NCBI GenBank assembly: GCA_025266875.1
Contig: JALLLT010000001.1
Location: 186,001 to 250,000, forward strand
Origin: Fennellomyces sp. T-0311
Taxonomy: Eukaryota; Mucoromycota; Mucoromycetes; Mucorales; Lichtheimiaceae
DNA length: 64,000 bases
Reading direction: 5' to 3'
Shown here: piece after piece, positions 45,126 to 58,078 of the stretch
Layout of the letters: every line of letters begins with the position of its first letter
How positions within the stretch are numbered: the first letter of the stretch is position 1
Notes under the pieces: model-generated
Databases searched by the model: none
What the model was told of the DNA's origin: nothing
What the model saw: the letters and a program-made list of their open reading frames with translations, nothing else
Program-made: the position numbers and the translations under genes

Positions 45126-45820
45126 AGTGGGCTATGCATATTTGCATCACAGTTGACATGACAACCATATCCAGAAAATTAATTAATAAATAAACCATAA
45201 ATACAGTAAATTCAATATTTCTGCACATACTTTGCTGTTCCATTCCAAACTTCCCATGCATGTACACCACACCCACGCGCATCTGTGTGCCAAATATCGT
45301 CCAAAAATACCCGCGGAAAATCGAAAAAACTAATTTTTAATCCCAAAAAATCCCCAAAAAATCCTCTGATCCCACAATTGCTCTTCTTCTTCCTCCAATC
45401 GTCAAACTAGCGTAATATCGAAGACTCCTTGGCGTAAATGGCAGCGCGTTTGGTCGAGAGAGGGAAAGAGGGTGTAGATGAGTGGGCTATGCATATTAGC
45501 ACCACAGTTGACATGACAACCATATCCAGAAAATTAATTAATAAATAAACCATAAATACAGTAAATTCAATATTTCTGCACATACTTTGCTGTTCCATTC
45601 CAAACTTCCCATGCATGTAGACCACACCCACGCGCATCTGTGTGCCAAATATCGTCCGAAAATACCCGCGGAAAATCGAAAAAACTAATTTTTAATCCCA
45701 AAAAATCCCCAAAAAATCCCCAAAAAATCCCCTGATGCCACAATTGCTCTTCTTCTTCTTCTAATCGTCAAACGGTAGTGATATCGATGACTCCTTGGCG
45801 TAAATGGCAGCGCGTCTGAC
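45126..45820 (+). repeat. 355-bp tandem duplication ending in a tRNA gene
   Basis: Unit 1 starts at 45126 and unit 2 at 45481 (both agtgggctatgcatat). The units are nearly identical up to the tRNA D-stem. Unit 1 then has 32 bp of other sequence and unit 2 goes on into the complete tRNA. A run of aatccccaaaa repeats lies upstream of each tRNA start and varies in copy number. Confidence 0.85.
45423..45448 (+). pseudogene. tRNA-Trp fragment (5' 26 nt)
   Basis: This is identical to the first 26 nt of the tRNA at 45789 (acceptor strand and D arm). It stops before the anticodon stem, so it cannot be functional. Confidence 0.8.
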
Positions 45821-45861
45821 TCCAGATCAGAAGGTTGGGCGTTCGAGTCGCTCAGGGGTCA
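45789..45861 (+). tRNA. tRNA-Trp (CCA anticodon)
   Basis: The 73-nt sequence folds as a full cloverleaf. The acceptor GACTCCT pairs with AGGGGTC, with one G-T pair. The D stem is GCGT/GCGC, the anticodon stem TCTGA/TCAGA encloses CTCCAGA with anticodon CCA, and the T arm is GGGCG-TTCGAGT-CGCTC. The discriminator base is A. Box A and box B sequences are in the usual places. No intron is present. Confidence 0.95.
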
Positions 45862-46821
45862 TACCATGGATTCAAGCAAGAGCTTGGAGGAATCATTTTT
45901 GGCGGTTGGCGGGGGTGTTGCGGGGATTTTCTTTGTGTCACGCTGGGTGGGCTGTGTGGGTCTGGGATGCTTTTGAATGGTGCGCGCGAGTGCTGCAACT
46001 GGTGGCTACGTGTTGGGGTGTTTGCAGTTTTGCTGTGTGCGCGCAATGGGATTGTTTTTTATGTATGAGGCATGTGGCTCTAAATTGGCACTGTGACTTG
46101 CGGCAGGGACAGGCACTCTAACGGAGTGTAGCAGAAGGCTGCGGACAGTGCTACGTCGGGTATGGCAGTGGGCAAAACAACTGTTGCTAGGCAAAAGTGG
46201 ATTGTATCTAGGGTTTCCTTGATAAACGCTGAAAGAGTATTTTGTGTAAGAGAGTGACCGGTAGTTCACAAAGGTAAGTTCGAAAAAAGATCTGCAGGTT
46301 GGATGCGTTAGCAAAAATAATAGATCTGGGCACTTTTGGCCTATTCAGATCAAAAAGATATCAATACGTTGTCCAATGTTTGTGTGCATAAGCTAACTGC
46401 TTTTTTCGCTCTGCAAGATCGAGCTATTTATACTTGTTCGGAGGTTACAGATTGATAAGTAATAGCAAAAGACGTTGGATATACGTTGATAGTATTATGA
46501 AAAATTTGAATTGGGAAATTGTGATAGCGCAGACCGATCTTACTCGTTACAACATAACCAGTCTACAAAAGGTTGGTTCTTATGAATCACTGCCAATCTG
46601 CAGTACGCCCTAAAAAGAAAATCCAAATTCGTCGATTCTTCAGAAGTTAGAACGGTGGAACAGTTTTCCCATCCGGCAACCTCCGTAGTCGATTAAGCTA
46701 ACAAGAACTAAATGGATTGTATAAAGGAAAGAGCTTGTGAATTATCTATTATCGATCCACTCTTTTTATACCTTTAGATAAGAAAGTGTTATTTCCAACT
46801 GATTAACTTAACCGTTACACA
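45862..46821. other. No recognisable feature
   Basis: The first 250 bp are unusually G- and T-rich (tggcggttggcgggggtgtt). Overlapping ORFs in several frames are most simply explained by this composition. The remainder is AT-rich without genes or repeats that I can identify. Confidence 0.4.
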
Positions 46822-47204
46822 CAGTGCTATCGCTGAATTGAAGAAGGCTTTCAAAATGACGAGGTTAAAATAAGATTCTGTTTTATTGAGGAAAACTGCT
46901 CTCTATTTATACTGTTGATGAGTTCAGGACGAAGAATGCGAATCCTTTGTCTAGTAAGCCTACGATCCATGTTATTGCTGACTTTCATATTACCTTGCCT
47001 TATAGATGAAGGAGCCGAAGAACATATAGAACCAAGTTAAAGGAGTTGCCTTACGATCGGTAAACCCAAATCAAGGTTGCACATAAGAGCAAATAGGGCA
47101 ATCGATAACTGTACGGTTGTTGATGTCGTAATGACATTGGATATAATCGAGGACTAAGGAAAAGCATGTAACCATGGATGATGGTGTATGCCGGGAATAC
47201 GACA
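46822..47204 (+). repeat. LTR family 1, diverged
   Basis: It keeps cttattta/ctctctatttata, the central region and the GGGAATACGACA end. The start is altered (tgctatcgctgaattg). No target duplication can be read. Confidence 0.65.
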
Positions 47205-47921
47205 GTGCGACGGACTACGGGCCATAGGTGTGGACCGACTGAATGGCCCCGATATCTCTCGGGCATGGCCCGTTTAAAGCCCTACTTCTGAGCCCAAAAA
47301 AAATTGGTTAGCCAACTCAGCTTTTTTGTGTCTATGATCTTATGGAGGTTCACGGAATTCTCTTATTGCACGCGCCATCGAAACAGACGTCGTGTATATT
47401 TTTAGAATAGAAAGTTACAGCTGTTGCTACACAGTACAGGAGCATAAAGGCTGCCTGTGTGCCCAAAATAAAGCTTAGCGTTTGATCTGGTGAACATTAA
47501 CTCTCGTAGCTAGCTATGAGATTGGCTGCTACGCGGCGCAAAAGTTATTACAACATAAACTAGTTGAACTTGTAGAGAAAAGTGACTTTCACTATAGAGA
47601 AAGATTGCAAAATAACCCAAAAGATATGATGGAGTCCCCATCTCTGAAATTTTTCATTTAGATATAAATGAGCACTTTTTCTTTGCATCTTCAAAAATAT
47701 AAACCGAGTAACAAAGATCCTAGCAGTAAGCTACAATATGTTATTATCCCATTTAAAACAAACATATATTGGTGATCATAACCTCAGATGAAAATGAGTC
47801 AAGAGCATGATATAATGTTGCAGCAATTGCCAATCATACTCGTACAGTCCAAAAACGTATCGTGCACAACATATTATAAATAAACTCTTTTAAAATAAGG
47901 AATTGGTCCTCAAACACTGCA
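47205..47921. other. No recognisable feature
   Basis: A block near 47255-47285 (cgggcatggcccgtttaaagccct) resembles 26318-26342, so it may be another repeat fragment. The rest is the downstream region of the F-box gene. Confidence 0.4.
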
Positions 47922-49727
47922 CTATTCTTTTGTCAAATACAAATCATGCAGTCCATAGCGATCTCTTTTAGTCAATTCGAATCCTAGTGATCGTATTTGT
48001 TCAAATGCAGCGTCATCATCCTCGGTTCCAAGTAGCCTCAATCCAACGACATCGGCAGAACTGAGAGACTTGCTGGCACGAAGCATATAGAGGAAATCAG
48101 TCGCATCGATTTCTATGCCATGGTAAAGGCTGTTTAGTGCTATACGCTGGAGGGTAGGTAATTTGCCAATTTCCCGGATCGCGGCCGGCGGGAGATTCTG
48201 CAAGCCAAAAAGACGAAGCGTTTCAATCTTCGTTTGCTTGAGCCTTTCGATAAAGCGACAGAGCGCGCCATCTGTATATTGAGGACCGGTTCGGTGAGAA
48301 AGAGTCATCATCACATATTTCAAGGACCGCAACCATGGTAGCTCCTGAAGTAGTACATCGGTAATAGGATGCGAACTTCCAAGGTGGATTTCTTGTAATA
48401 TAGACTTATTATTCGCACCTAAATGGTCAAATTGGGTTACTGAACCGGAAGATGTGTTGCTATAGTAGTGAAGTGAGATGCCATTTAGTTCGAGGCGCTT
48501 CAGATTCGGCAAAACTTGCAAGGCACTTAGTATATGCAGATTCACATTGCCTGAGCACATGATGCTCAGATCCTCCAGAGCAGGGCAGCGACCGAGAAGC
48601 ATGTCCATTGTACCATCCTCGCAAGTGATGTCTTTGCAAGCAAGCTTACGCAGTCTTGGGAGCCGAAGGCGCTTCAATACGGATGTCCAATCATTACTGC
48701 GGCCGTAGATAGAAAGGTACTCCAGTGCATCTGCGTTCTGCACTAGATAATATCCCAGCTTATTGATACCGCAGTGGATGGTTTCTCTTGCTGTAAAAAA
48801 TCGAAGACTAGATGCATCTTTGCTCTTGTTCATGCGAATAGGATCGAACGAACGAGTATCCCGATACTTCAGGAATTCTTCCGAGTTCATCTCCAAATAT
48901 ACCAATTTCGGGCACAGCGAAAAAATTTCGTCGAGATCAATTACTTCAGTATCAGGCAGCAGATACTCCGTCAGATAAATAAGTTTGTAGCCAAGATACC
49001 GCAGGTTGGGACATCGCCGTATAATAGGCACCAACTTTTCTGTAACCCGGTGTTCCGCAACGTCCACAAACAAATATGTCAGATTGGTAAATCCAACTGG
49101 AGGATCCGTAGCAAAAGGTATATTTCGCAGGTTCAGATACTCGTAAACTGAGCCTTTAAACAAGAGGTACATAAGCTTGGGACACAGGGATAGCACATGA
49201 TTCAGGCACAGTCCATGGGAATGTTGTCTGAAGGTTAACTCGGTCGTTGATTTCGCTAGCTGTCCCAGTAACATGTAAAAGTGGTATGACCACAGGGTAG
49301 TAGTGCATTCATCAAAAACTATCAACACATATTAATATCACAACTCGCACATTGAGTTCTTCTATAATCACATACCAAGGCTTTTGATTTGATTACATTC
49401 TGCGTTGATAAGCTGTTGCATCGTATTGTAAAGGTACACATCCTCTCGGAATTTACAAAACTTGACGCTCCGGACATGCTCACCAATGCACAGACGCCAG
49501 CGGGCATCTTTCACCCGGGTGTCGATACCAGAAATGCACAGGTCTTTCCATACACCTTGTGAACACTGAGGCACAATGGTATACCATTGTTGACATACGC
49601 TCATGCACGTTACGCAATCGTCCTGTGTAAGGAACGAAAAGATCACTGTTGCAATCTCCAACGGGAATTTGTCGAGGAAAAGATGCTCGGATCGCTGGTC
49701 ATTAACATTACTCATCGCATCTTCCAT
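47922..49727 (-). CDS. F-box / leucine-rich-repeat protein
   Basis: Exon 1 (49727-49376) and exon 2 (49318-47922) join across a 57-bp GT..AG intron (49319-49375), giving 582 residues. The N-terminus has the F-box (LDKFPLEIATVIFSFLTQDD, then CVTCMSVCQQWYTIV). The rest is a series of LRR-like units, for example CPKLMYLLFKG, CPNLRYLGYKL, CPKLVYLEMN, CPALEDLSIMC and LPNLKRLELNG. Such proteins serve as substrate receptors in SCF ubiquitin ligases; the substrate cannot be told from sequence. An in-frame ATG at 49763 would add 12 residues, and one at 49712 would remove 5. The frame is intact, and this is one of the few likely host genes here. Confidence 0.85.
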
Positions 49728-50841
49728 GCTCGCGTAGCAGATTGGGAACAGAACAACAAGCAAATGCGTAAAACTTTTCCTATCGTTGAAATATTTCGGT
49801 TACACTGCAAAGACAATTGTGGCTGTGGATCCGATACTATGGTAAGCTTTTGTCCAGAATGGCATAGAAAAGAAACAGTAGCCATCAAACTTTTAGTTAC
49901 TGACGGTAAGAAGAACGGCTTACTCAAATAATTAGCCAATGCACTGTTGAATAGGTTCTAATAGGTCCAAGACGCACGCCGCTTTAGCTATCATCTTATA
50001 CTCGACTCTAGATATTTGCTTCTGTATGGAAGTTTTCGTACTAATTATTTAATGAGATATTTAGCCGACGGAGGACAGTGTATTACCGAGATTCATGGTA
50101 AGTAACCCTCTTTTGCAAAAATGTTCCGGACTACGATGATGGGCAGATGCTACATAAAGACAGTAAGCTGCAAGCGCACACACAGCTACTACGCTGGAAA
50201 AGGACGAATGTGCTTATTATATACAACGAAAGTCTAAACTCAACTTAACAGTGAGATACTATCGACAACTAAAGGGCATACATTGTAGTAATAAGATTCA
50301 TGTATTGTAGTTGATACTAGCGCTCTGCTTCCGCTTGTTTACATACGAGCCATCTCAAACCAAATCCTGAAAATTCCGCTGATTGTCCCTGAGAGCATTG
50401 TAGCTGATGTACATATGAGCCTGAATAAACAGAATATCTAAAGGGCCGAAGCAATCATCAAGTACACAGAAGTTTAGTTATGCTAAACACACCGGCGGAG
50501 GGTCATACGTTATGGAGTTTTCCCAGTTCTCATCTGTGGACACATGCGGGATAAGAAGCATCTATCACTTTGCTTATAGTAAACAATATTCCTGTAGTAC
50601 CGATTAAACTAAGTATTAAAGGAATATATTTTCTATTGACTGGTGAATGAAGCATTACAACAAATTTTCTAGAGTAACAGCAAAGCTCTGTTATGAACTT
50701 TATCCTCCTACATCGGCTACGATGTTTACTTTTGTAGAACATTCGGGTCTACATAACTGGATTGTCGCATGTTCATCAAAACCAGCCTTTATAAGCGAAC
50801 CAAAGACGCCAAAGTAGCTTCATTTGACCTTTCTTTTCATC
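49728..50841. other. Intergenic region between divergent host genes
   Basis: It should hold the promoters of the F-box gene (minus) and the CotH-like gene (plus). A TATA-like ctttataagc lies at about 50788-50797, about 50 bp before the CotH start. ORFs here are short and overlap on both strands. Confidence 0.5.
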
Positions 50842-52907
50842 ATGCTTCGACTACTTTTGCTTGGTAACTATGCCGAGCCAGCTGTTTCAGTTTTTTGATC
50901 TATAAGTGATTAGGGTTTGGAGCTGTATTTTATTGCATGTATGGGTTCTACAACAGTGATGAATCCATACCATACAATGAAAAATATCAGGAGCAAGGCG
51001 TTGCAATTAGATCGTCAAATCATCGGTCGTACTGTGTCATTTCTCTTGTAACGGACAAAAAGGCGTCCATGTCAGTATTTGTGGATGATCAGCGACATGA
51101 ACTAAAGCGCGGTGCGTCTGGATCGCCATTGCTTCATTGTGGGAAGGCGCCTCTTCCAAAAGAAAGCTACTACTATGCCGTAGCCAGGAAAAGCAAAGTG
51201 ATCGAACGCGAAGCTTTTGTCAGGCAACCGAATCAAGAGCCTACTGTATTGGAAAAGCACAAGCATGCCGTGCACGACTTTTACAACCGCACGCAGAATA
51301 CTTGGCCTGTGACCCAACTGCCACAACTTTACAAGCAACTTTCCGTGATTCACCGAATTCCTACCGAATACCATGTCGAAGGAGAGATTTCAACGATTCA
51401 CCTCATTGCTGATCAGACTGATATTGACAATATGCACGAAAACAACATGGAAAAAATTAAAGTCAAGACAAAAATGTTCTATATCAGGTAGACGCCCCTT
51501 GTATGAAGTAAGTCGCCTTCTCATGCAAGTCGGACATATAGTTCAGCGGGGATACAAGAGTTTGAGCATGTCGTGGTCCGCGTCGCAGGACGAAGCAGTC
51601 GAGGATATGCCAAGCTGAGCTATGACCTAAAAATCTGCAAAAAGGAAAAGGGAACGCTCCACGGATTCCGTCGGCTAAAGCTGCGCGCACTTTATAGCGA
51701 CCCATCGTATATCCGTGAGGACATTGCTTACCGAACATTGCGCTCATTGGGATTGCCAACTTCGGCATTCTCATATGTGAGGTACAAAATCTGATACACA
51801 AACAAGAGGGCTGAATCTGAGACAAATATTTAGAGTGTTTATGAATGACCAGGCAATTGGTCTTTTCGGGCTAGTCGAATCGTACAGTGATCTATGGACT
51901 CGTGACGAGTTTGGGTATGGCAGAAGCTGGTGTCGGCAAGGCGTTTTATATCAAGCCACTGGTGCAGACACCCTGCAGCATCCTACACCATACATTTCCG
52001 ACCTTCGATATCATGGCGATCAAGAAGGTGATATCGAAGAGTATTACGCAAAGGGTCAATACAAAATCAAAGGCAATCCATCTCGTGGAAAGTCATCCTA
52101 TATGCCACTTGCGCGACTCACCAAATTTGTTGCCGAGGCGCCTACCCAAGGAACACCTTGCACAGTCGCAGCATGGCAACGCCATTTCAACATGGAAAGC
52201 GTCCTACGAAGGTAACCTCTTTATATAATTTTTTGTTGTCATTTGATTGAACTTTATATTACAAAAGTCTAGCATTGGAAGTCGTAGCAGGCTTCTCTGA
52301 TGGGTACATCAGTTTGGCTGATAACTATCTAATGTATCAGACTGGGCCTTATTCAAGCCAGTTTGTGTTCATCCCATCTGACTTGGACGGCACGTTTGGA
52401 AAAAGCTTTGTCTCCTTTTCCGATATGCTCTCTGGAAATTATACGACATACCCTGGGTACCAAGACCGTGAATTTATGCAACGAGTTCTCCGTGTACCGC
52501 AATTCAAAGACCGGTTCGAGTTCTTGATCAAGGAGTTGGCCACAGAACTTATCAATTTGGAAGTGATGGAACGTACCATAAGCGATATTGTAACTATGAT
52601 CCGCGAGGATGTCCAATGGGATATTTCCCTTCCACGCGTTCATCCAAACCCAGTCTCCAATCTATGCAAACAACTGTTAAAGTCCCCAGGAAGCGACGAG
52701 GACGATGACAACGCTACAGCCCACCAGTTACCTAAAGGTTTTCCTGTGCAATACAGTATGCTGCGCGACTTATGCATTCGCATGAAAAATAATGATGTTG
52801 GATTTATGGATGGAGTGAACGGTCCTACAGGCTATCTGTCGCTTATGGGAGTCAAGGAATATATCAGCAAAAGCAGTGACGCTATAAAGAAATTCTATAA
52901 TCTTTAA
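50842..52907 (+). CDS. CotH-family protein (spore-coat kinase-like fold)
   Basis: The model has five exons: 50842-50863, 50914-51487, 51542-51781, 51834-52211 and 52268-52907. The introns are 50-56 bp and all joins keep frame, giving 617 residues. Introns 2-4 are well supported by CotH landmarks: GFRRLKLRALYSDPSYIRED, FMNDQAIGLFGLVESY, SLALEVVAGFSDGYISLADN, and FIPSDLDGTFGKSF for the metal-binding/catalytic region. The first exon is inferred; it would give a hydrophobic N-terminus (MLRLLLLGGFGAVF) that could be a signal or anchor. Without it the protein starts at 50937 and has 602 residues. CotH proteins occur in bacterial spore coats and are expanded in Mucorales, where some are cell-surface proteins important for contact with host cells. 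I do not see a C-terminal anchor here. Confidence 0.85.
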
Positions 52908-53590
52908 GTAAACAGTTATTGTCCATTTTTGAATAATTGGAATCGCAAAGTGTTGTCAGCAACTTATTTATAACTTGGTCGATCCGTTAGATCTAAGCCG
53001 ATACATTTAGCGTCTGTACTCCTATCGCCTATGCATGCTTATTATAACCGTCAGAACAGGTTTAACCAGACTATTTTGCAACGCCATCATTTTGTACACG
53101 CATATATTATGTCTCGAATTTTGGTACTTATAAATTTTGCATTTCCAAGAAGAATATCCTTAAGACGGGGACCGATGGTATCGAGGAAGTTGAGTATATT
53201 ATCGATTAACACACCACCCGGCCTCTATAACATCAAGATATAATAGACTCGGATACAAAAAGGACCAATCGTATTATTTCTTGGCAATAACATAGATTTA
53301 TGGATATGATACGGAAGTAACTTTCTCACATCATCGTCGCAGCTCGTCATCAGCATAGATAGAGAGAAACCTTCATAATAAGCCTTTTAGTTGAGCGAAC
53401 TCACAATTACGATTGGCGGAACATATTTATATTGAAGGAACTCCGGTATAAAGACTTGACTAAAGGGTCCTTTTGGTATATACTGGGCCAGTATCTCTCA
53501 TATACTACAACGCTGACAATAGAACGAACGTGTGATGCATTTTTTAGTATGACATAAACTGATTCCGTAATTTATGGTGATAATCCTTAT
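52908..53590. other. No recognisable feature
   Basis: Downstream region of the CotH-like gene; only short, overlapping ORFs. Confidence 0.4.
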
Positions 53591-54210
53591 TTGAAGGCAC
53601 TAGAATATTGCCTATATATCGTTTCTTTCACTTCAGCACCCAGTAAACGCTACAAATTTACATCCATTGATCGCCCCATTATCTACTTTATAATTTTACA
53701 CCTTTTAACTAAAGAAAGTACACAAATGTTTTCGATCGGTACCCATCACATTGACATTAAGGAGATAATACTCTTTAAGCTGATGAGCCTTCGAAAAAAG
53801 AAGGTTAAACGTTATCAACTGGTTATACCTGTACGGTTTGTTGTGATGGCACTATCGGCCTAATCGTTAGCAATTTTTTAGCGTCTAGCTCGATGGAAAA
53901 TGGTGGTGGGAGCTGTTGTGCTTAAAGAAGCTCTTTTATTGGTTGACAATCTGTCAAGACTGATGAGTATGCTCCTGCCCTCTCTCTCGGCTAAGCTAAG
54001 AGTGAGGCTATTTATACTATATTCTGAAAACAAGTAAGATAAGTAAAAACAATCAAGATGAACATGAAGTGCTCAGGTTGAAAGAAAGTGTTTTAAGACG
54101 AAAGGAAGAGCGTTTAGGTCGAAAGAAAAGTGTTTGTGGGTAGTGGCGATGCACAACCTAATTAGGACAAGTCACATGCATTAGCGGTTTTCCCTGGCAG
54201 CATGCCCACA
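53591..54210 (+). mobile_element. Ty1/copia 3' remnant: RNase H end, purine tract, LTR
   Basis: The ORF at 53591-53863 has LTKESTQMFSIGTHHIDIK, close to the HIDIKYH region at the end of copia RNase H, and then diverges. A purine-rich tract (ggaaaatggtggtggga) precedes a TG..CA segment at 53914-54210 that starts TGTTGTGC and ends GCCCACA. This segment has a TATA-like ctatttatacta. No target duplication is visible. Confidence 0.45.
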
Positions 54211-54385
54211 ATTTGAAAAATATGTGTCCAGGGGCACTACTAGAAGATGATGGCTTTAATGCATGAGATTTGTGGGGTTAAAATGTCTCGGTTGGGGTTT
54301 GGTTAATATTCTTGGGCTTCGCCCACGGTTTCGGAGCCACTGTTAATTCCTAATTCTTCTGAGGCTTTACCTCGCGCACACCAGG

Positions 54386-54739
54386 TCACCTAGTCGCTTT
54401 AGTAAAAATATTCAGTACAAGAAGGCGCATATAAATCATGGCGTTGTAGGTACCTTTATTTTCTATAACTACCGTTTTCTTGTTCTCATTTGAATCCTTA
54501 ACATTTGGGGCAACTGTCTGGCTTTTATCACGGCGGCCTCGAGCTTTACCACCATGGCCACAAATAAAATTCGTTGCCACCATGTTTTGAGCGTTCAAAT
54601 TGCTCGAGCTAATTTTTACAGTATAGCCACCCTCTTCGGCAACTAGCTTAAGATCGGCGTAAAGTTGTTCTCGATTAAAGTATGTCTTTTTTGTAATTGA
54701 GTCCATTGACGGCATCGTGGATTCATTGATCGTGAGCAC
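54386..54739 (-). pseudogene. MULE/FAR1-like transposase N-terminal remnant
   Basis: The 117-residue frame has YFNREQLYADLKLVAEEGGY followed by VKISSSN and CGHGGKARGRRDKSQT. This matches the N-terminal part of Mutator-like transposases, where a FAR1-type region is followed by RGGKxRxR. The catalytic core is absent. It lies next to element Q copy C and reads away from it. Confidence 0.4.
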
Positions 54740-54839
54740 AACAGAATTTGGTGCGCGAGGTGATTCCTATAGTCACAACATTTTACTAAAGTGACTGAGG
54801 TACCTGGTGGGCGCGAGATCAAAATACGGTGTGCGCGAG

Positions 54840-57800
54840 ATAAAACCCAATCGCTGCAGGTGTAAGAGGATTTGCAATCCGCGGTACGATTAGTTGTCCA
54901 GGCCGATGCAAAGGGTCAAAAGCATGATAATCCACAAACTAATCCCCCCCCTCTACGTACATGGTACCCGGGCCATGTTGGTCTGGTACAAAGTAGCACA
55001 AAGCTACTCGTTTATTTTCATTGTTGTCAACACACTCTCTTCGGTGAATCCAAATACAGATGCGCCCAATTTTCCATGTTATTAAGTGCATGTTCCGTTT
55101 ATACTACAAACAACACGACTACATCGTCATGACAACTACGTATTTTAAATTTTCTTTGCATTTTCTAGTTGCTCAATTCTAACGTGAGCCACACTCCTAC
55201 TTTTCGTACACTTTGATATACAAAGCAAATGTTTAGGCATAGACTACATGCGTTTTCTTATCTACTCTCAAAACCCGTAACGCGTTTTTATTTCATGAAT
55301 GCGTGTAGACGAATAGGTATCTAAATTCGGTACAGGCACAGATGATATACAGGTACCCCGATTAAAGTACCCAGACCCGCGTCTTAGATAAAGCTGCATC
55401 TATTTTTCTATGCGCCACTTTAAACTCCACAAGCCGTTGGCGTTCCAGCTTGCATTCACACATCGATTTGATCGCACTCCTTGATGTAGTATTATTTCGA
55501 AGCACTTGGGAGTACTTCTTCCATTTCTATTTCCCGTAAAAAGAAGTGTCGAGTCATATTCTTGTGGAGTGTCCGTAGCAAATCCAAAAGAAAATGGGCA
55601 ACAGAGAGAAAGTTTCAGTACTCGCATCGCGAGCAAAATGCATAAGCAGTTTTCTTTATTTCAACTGCGGCTTTGGAAAGCACGATCGGCGTTGCATCAG
55701 TTGAACTCTTTGCTTGTGAGTCGGGCCTGCCATTTTGGTCCCCGCCCGATTATTTATGCAATTGTATGGCGACGGAGACGCTCACAGAAAGTTACCACGC
55801 ATGGTTACCCCCTGCTTTATTTGTTGCAGTGCAACCACCATACAATTTTCGTATCACCTGGCGCCCCTTGCTCGATATGAACTCTACTGTGACATTCTAT
55901 GGAATAAATTATTAGATATTCTGCTTGGATATATTAAATACAGTGTTGCATTTCTTGTGGATGTTGCAAAACAAAGAGACAGGAATACAACTGTTTACAT
56001 AACGAAGCGGTAAATTACCATATGCAAACGAATTGGTAAACAATGAAACCGGTACTTGAGTTACGCAAGTGCGACATATTTAAGGAGGTCAGACAAACGC
56101 CCTTTTTTCTCTAGGTCTTTTCTTCTACTTTTTTTTTCTCATCTCAAGCTTTCGCAATGAACCGTATCAACTTTATCAAGTAGCCATCGGTGGTCGACGC
56201 GAACAAGCAGGAAGATTTGCCACTGATCGTCTCGTTTGGAACCACTTGAACAATTGTCATTACGTCGCCGTGAATGCCTTAATCGATGCACGTGTATCTT
56301 TGACCCCGCCACCTTTCCTCGAGTGTTCACGCAAGAAGAATTACCAGAAGGCGCCGAGGTTGCATGGTCCACGAAATGTGATTTACTGTGCTCGCGTGAG
56401 CCGCCGTCATTTGGATCTCTACCTCAAGCAGTACCTGGCTGACATTGATTGGGTCAACAATATGAGAGTATCGTTGCTGCAACTCGAAAATATACTGGTC
56501 AATTATCAAGATGCCTCTCTCGTTACTTTGGAATAACCTTGGAGTTCTTGCTCATTCTCGGTATACCAACTGGAATCGTTTCATGGGAAATCGCTGTCAC
56601 TGGGTCGTATAATCATCATTCAAATTGCCTTGGATCGAAGCTTTGGAGGAACGTCCCGTTGCAAACTGGTTGGAGGATATCTGGATGACCGCGTGTGGCA
56701 CGTTATCCTTGAATCATGCCCATGGCAGGTTTATCATCGACTGGCAACCATCTCCCGCAACTGTCCGGCTTTAGCAAGACTCTGGAATTCAAGTGGTTCC
56801 TGCTGTAGGTGGCGATTACGCATTATCACGCACATTTTGACGAAATATTGTAGTCCATTTTCATGACTATTACCGGTTCATGCTCAACAACGTACTAAAC
56901 ACTCGGGGTCCAACGCATTCGATGGAGTTTGTCAACATTGCGATTCGCGCAGCAACGCCTAAACCGGGTAACGTCAAACGGTAGCACTGTAACCCTGATG
57001 ACGGACAAGGATGTTACCGGCCAAAACATCCGCTCAAACTTGGGCTTCTGGGGCAGCAATGCCGGTACCGCGCCACTATTCCTGCATCTTATGTTTCACA
57101 CATTCCACCGCACCGCACTTTCAACATTCATAGACCTGTTTGCTCGAGGGTATTCAAATTAGTATCCCGTTCGCTACTCGCTACCTGCATATCGTGAAGC
57201 CGATCACAGTGTTGACCCTGTCCAGCCTGATTTACACTGGATCCCGATACGACTTTTTCGCCGATACACGGGACGAAGCAACGTTACAAACATACAATCA
57301 TTTTACCAACAGTTTCCAGTCACCGGATAGCGTGGAAGGATTGAACCAGCTGGTAGACGCAAGATAGCCATCAATATTCGTCAAGTCAGGTAATAATATC
57401 AGAATCAGCCTGTCAGCTACTGTTGCTAATTTGAACAATCTAGTAGGTTACCGTTGCTCGGTGTGGTCTTGGTGCTGCCCACTTTTGCCTCTGTATAGCC
57501 ATGCGACACCCTGGAACTTCGAATTAGGATTCTGCTGTTCAGCAACGCAAATGTAACGAGATTTATTGGACACTGTGCTGCTTTTTCGCGCTGCAAGAAG
57601 TCGTTAGCAATGCGTTGCCAACCTTTCCCGCAAATGATGCCGCTGTCGAAGAATGGCTGATTGACATAAAGCAGGTAATACGTGTGATGAAACAAGTGCC
57701 AACTGATTACTTACTTTATTCAATGACATTCATTAATAATAGGTGTACGATCGCACGGCCGAGCAAAGTGGGCTGGGGGATATCCTTCAGGATACCAAAC

Positions 57801-58078
57801 AGCAGGTCGCCGTCACCGACGCAGCCAAGTTCTCCACAAGGATGACCGCTGCACGGTCCCGGAGAGGAGCACCGTCGGTGTTCCAAGGCCATCCGCACTC
57901 TACGGAGCGGGTGGCTCAATTCGAGCGAATGCAGGCTGAGGAGGCCAGTCGGGCCCGCCGCGGGATTCTCACCAGTACAATGCCACGCCCACACAATCTA
58001 CAAGATACAAGTACAGCGTTATACCGGCGGTGGTTTTTGAATCGCGCGGAAGGGATAGAAATGCAGCAATCGGCGAGA
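54840..58078 (+). mobile_element. Element Q, copy C
   Basis: It matches 27280-31070 with gaps. It keeps a damaged Cys-cluster tail (near 54860-54930), the non-coding middle and a broken 985-aa gene. It is cut on the right by a family 1 LTR at 58079. Confidence 0.75.
56157..58078 (+). pseudogene. Element Q 985-aa gene, broken copy C
   Basis: The start codon at 56157 is followed by MNRINFIK and an in-frame stop at the same codon as copy A'. Recognisable parts include NIRSNLGFWGSNAGTAPLFL (57026-57085), the exon 2 region ending VEEWLIDIKQ (57675) and exon 3 from VYDRTAEQSGLGDIL (57743). A deletion relative to copy B lies in exon 3 (GAPTEPSEPR is missing). The gene ends at the LTR junction after QQSA. 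Confidence 0.8.

Noticed and set aside
45067..45637. Two near-identical minus-strand ORFs (45282-45067 and 45637-45407)
   Set aside because: Their similarity comes from the DNA tandem duplication; the sequence is AT-rich and the frames have no family features.
45804..46314. Trp/Cys-rich ORFs downstream of the tRNA
   Set aside because: They overlap in several frames within a G/T-rich stretch and one starts inside the tRNA gene.
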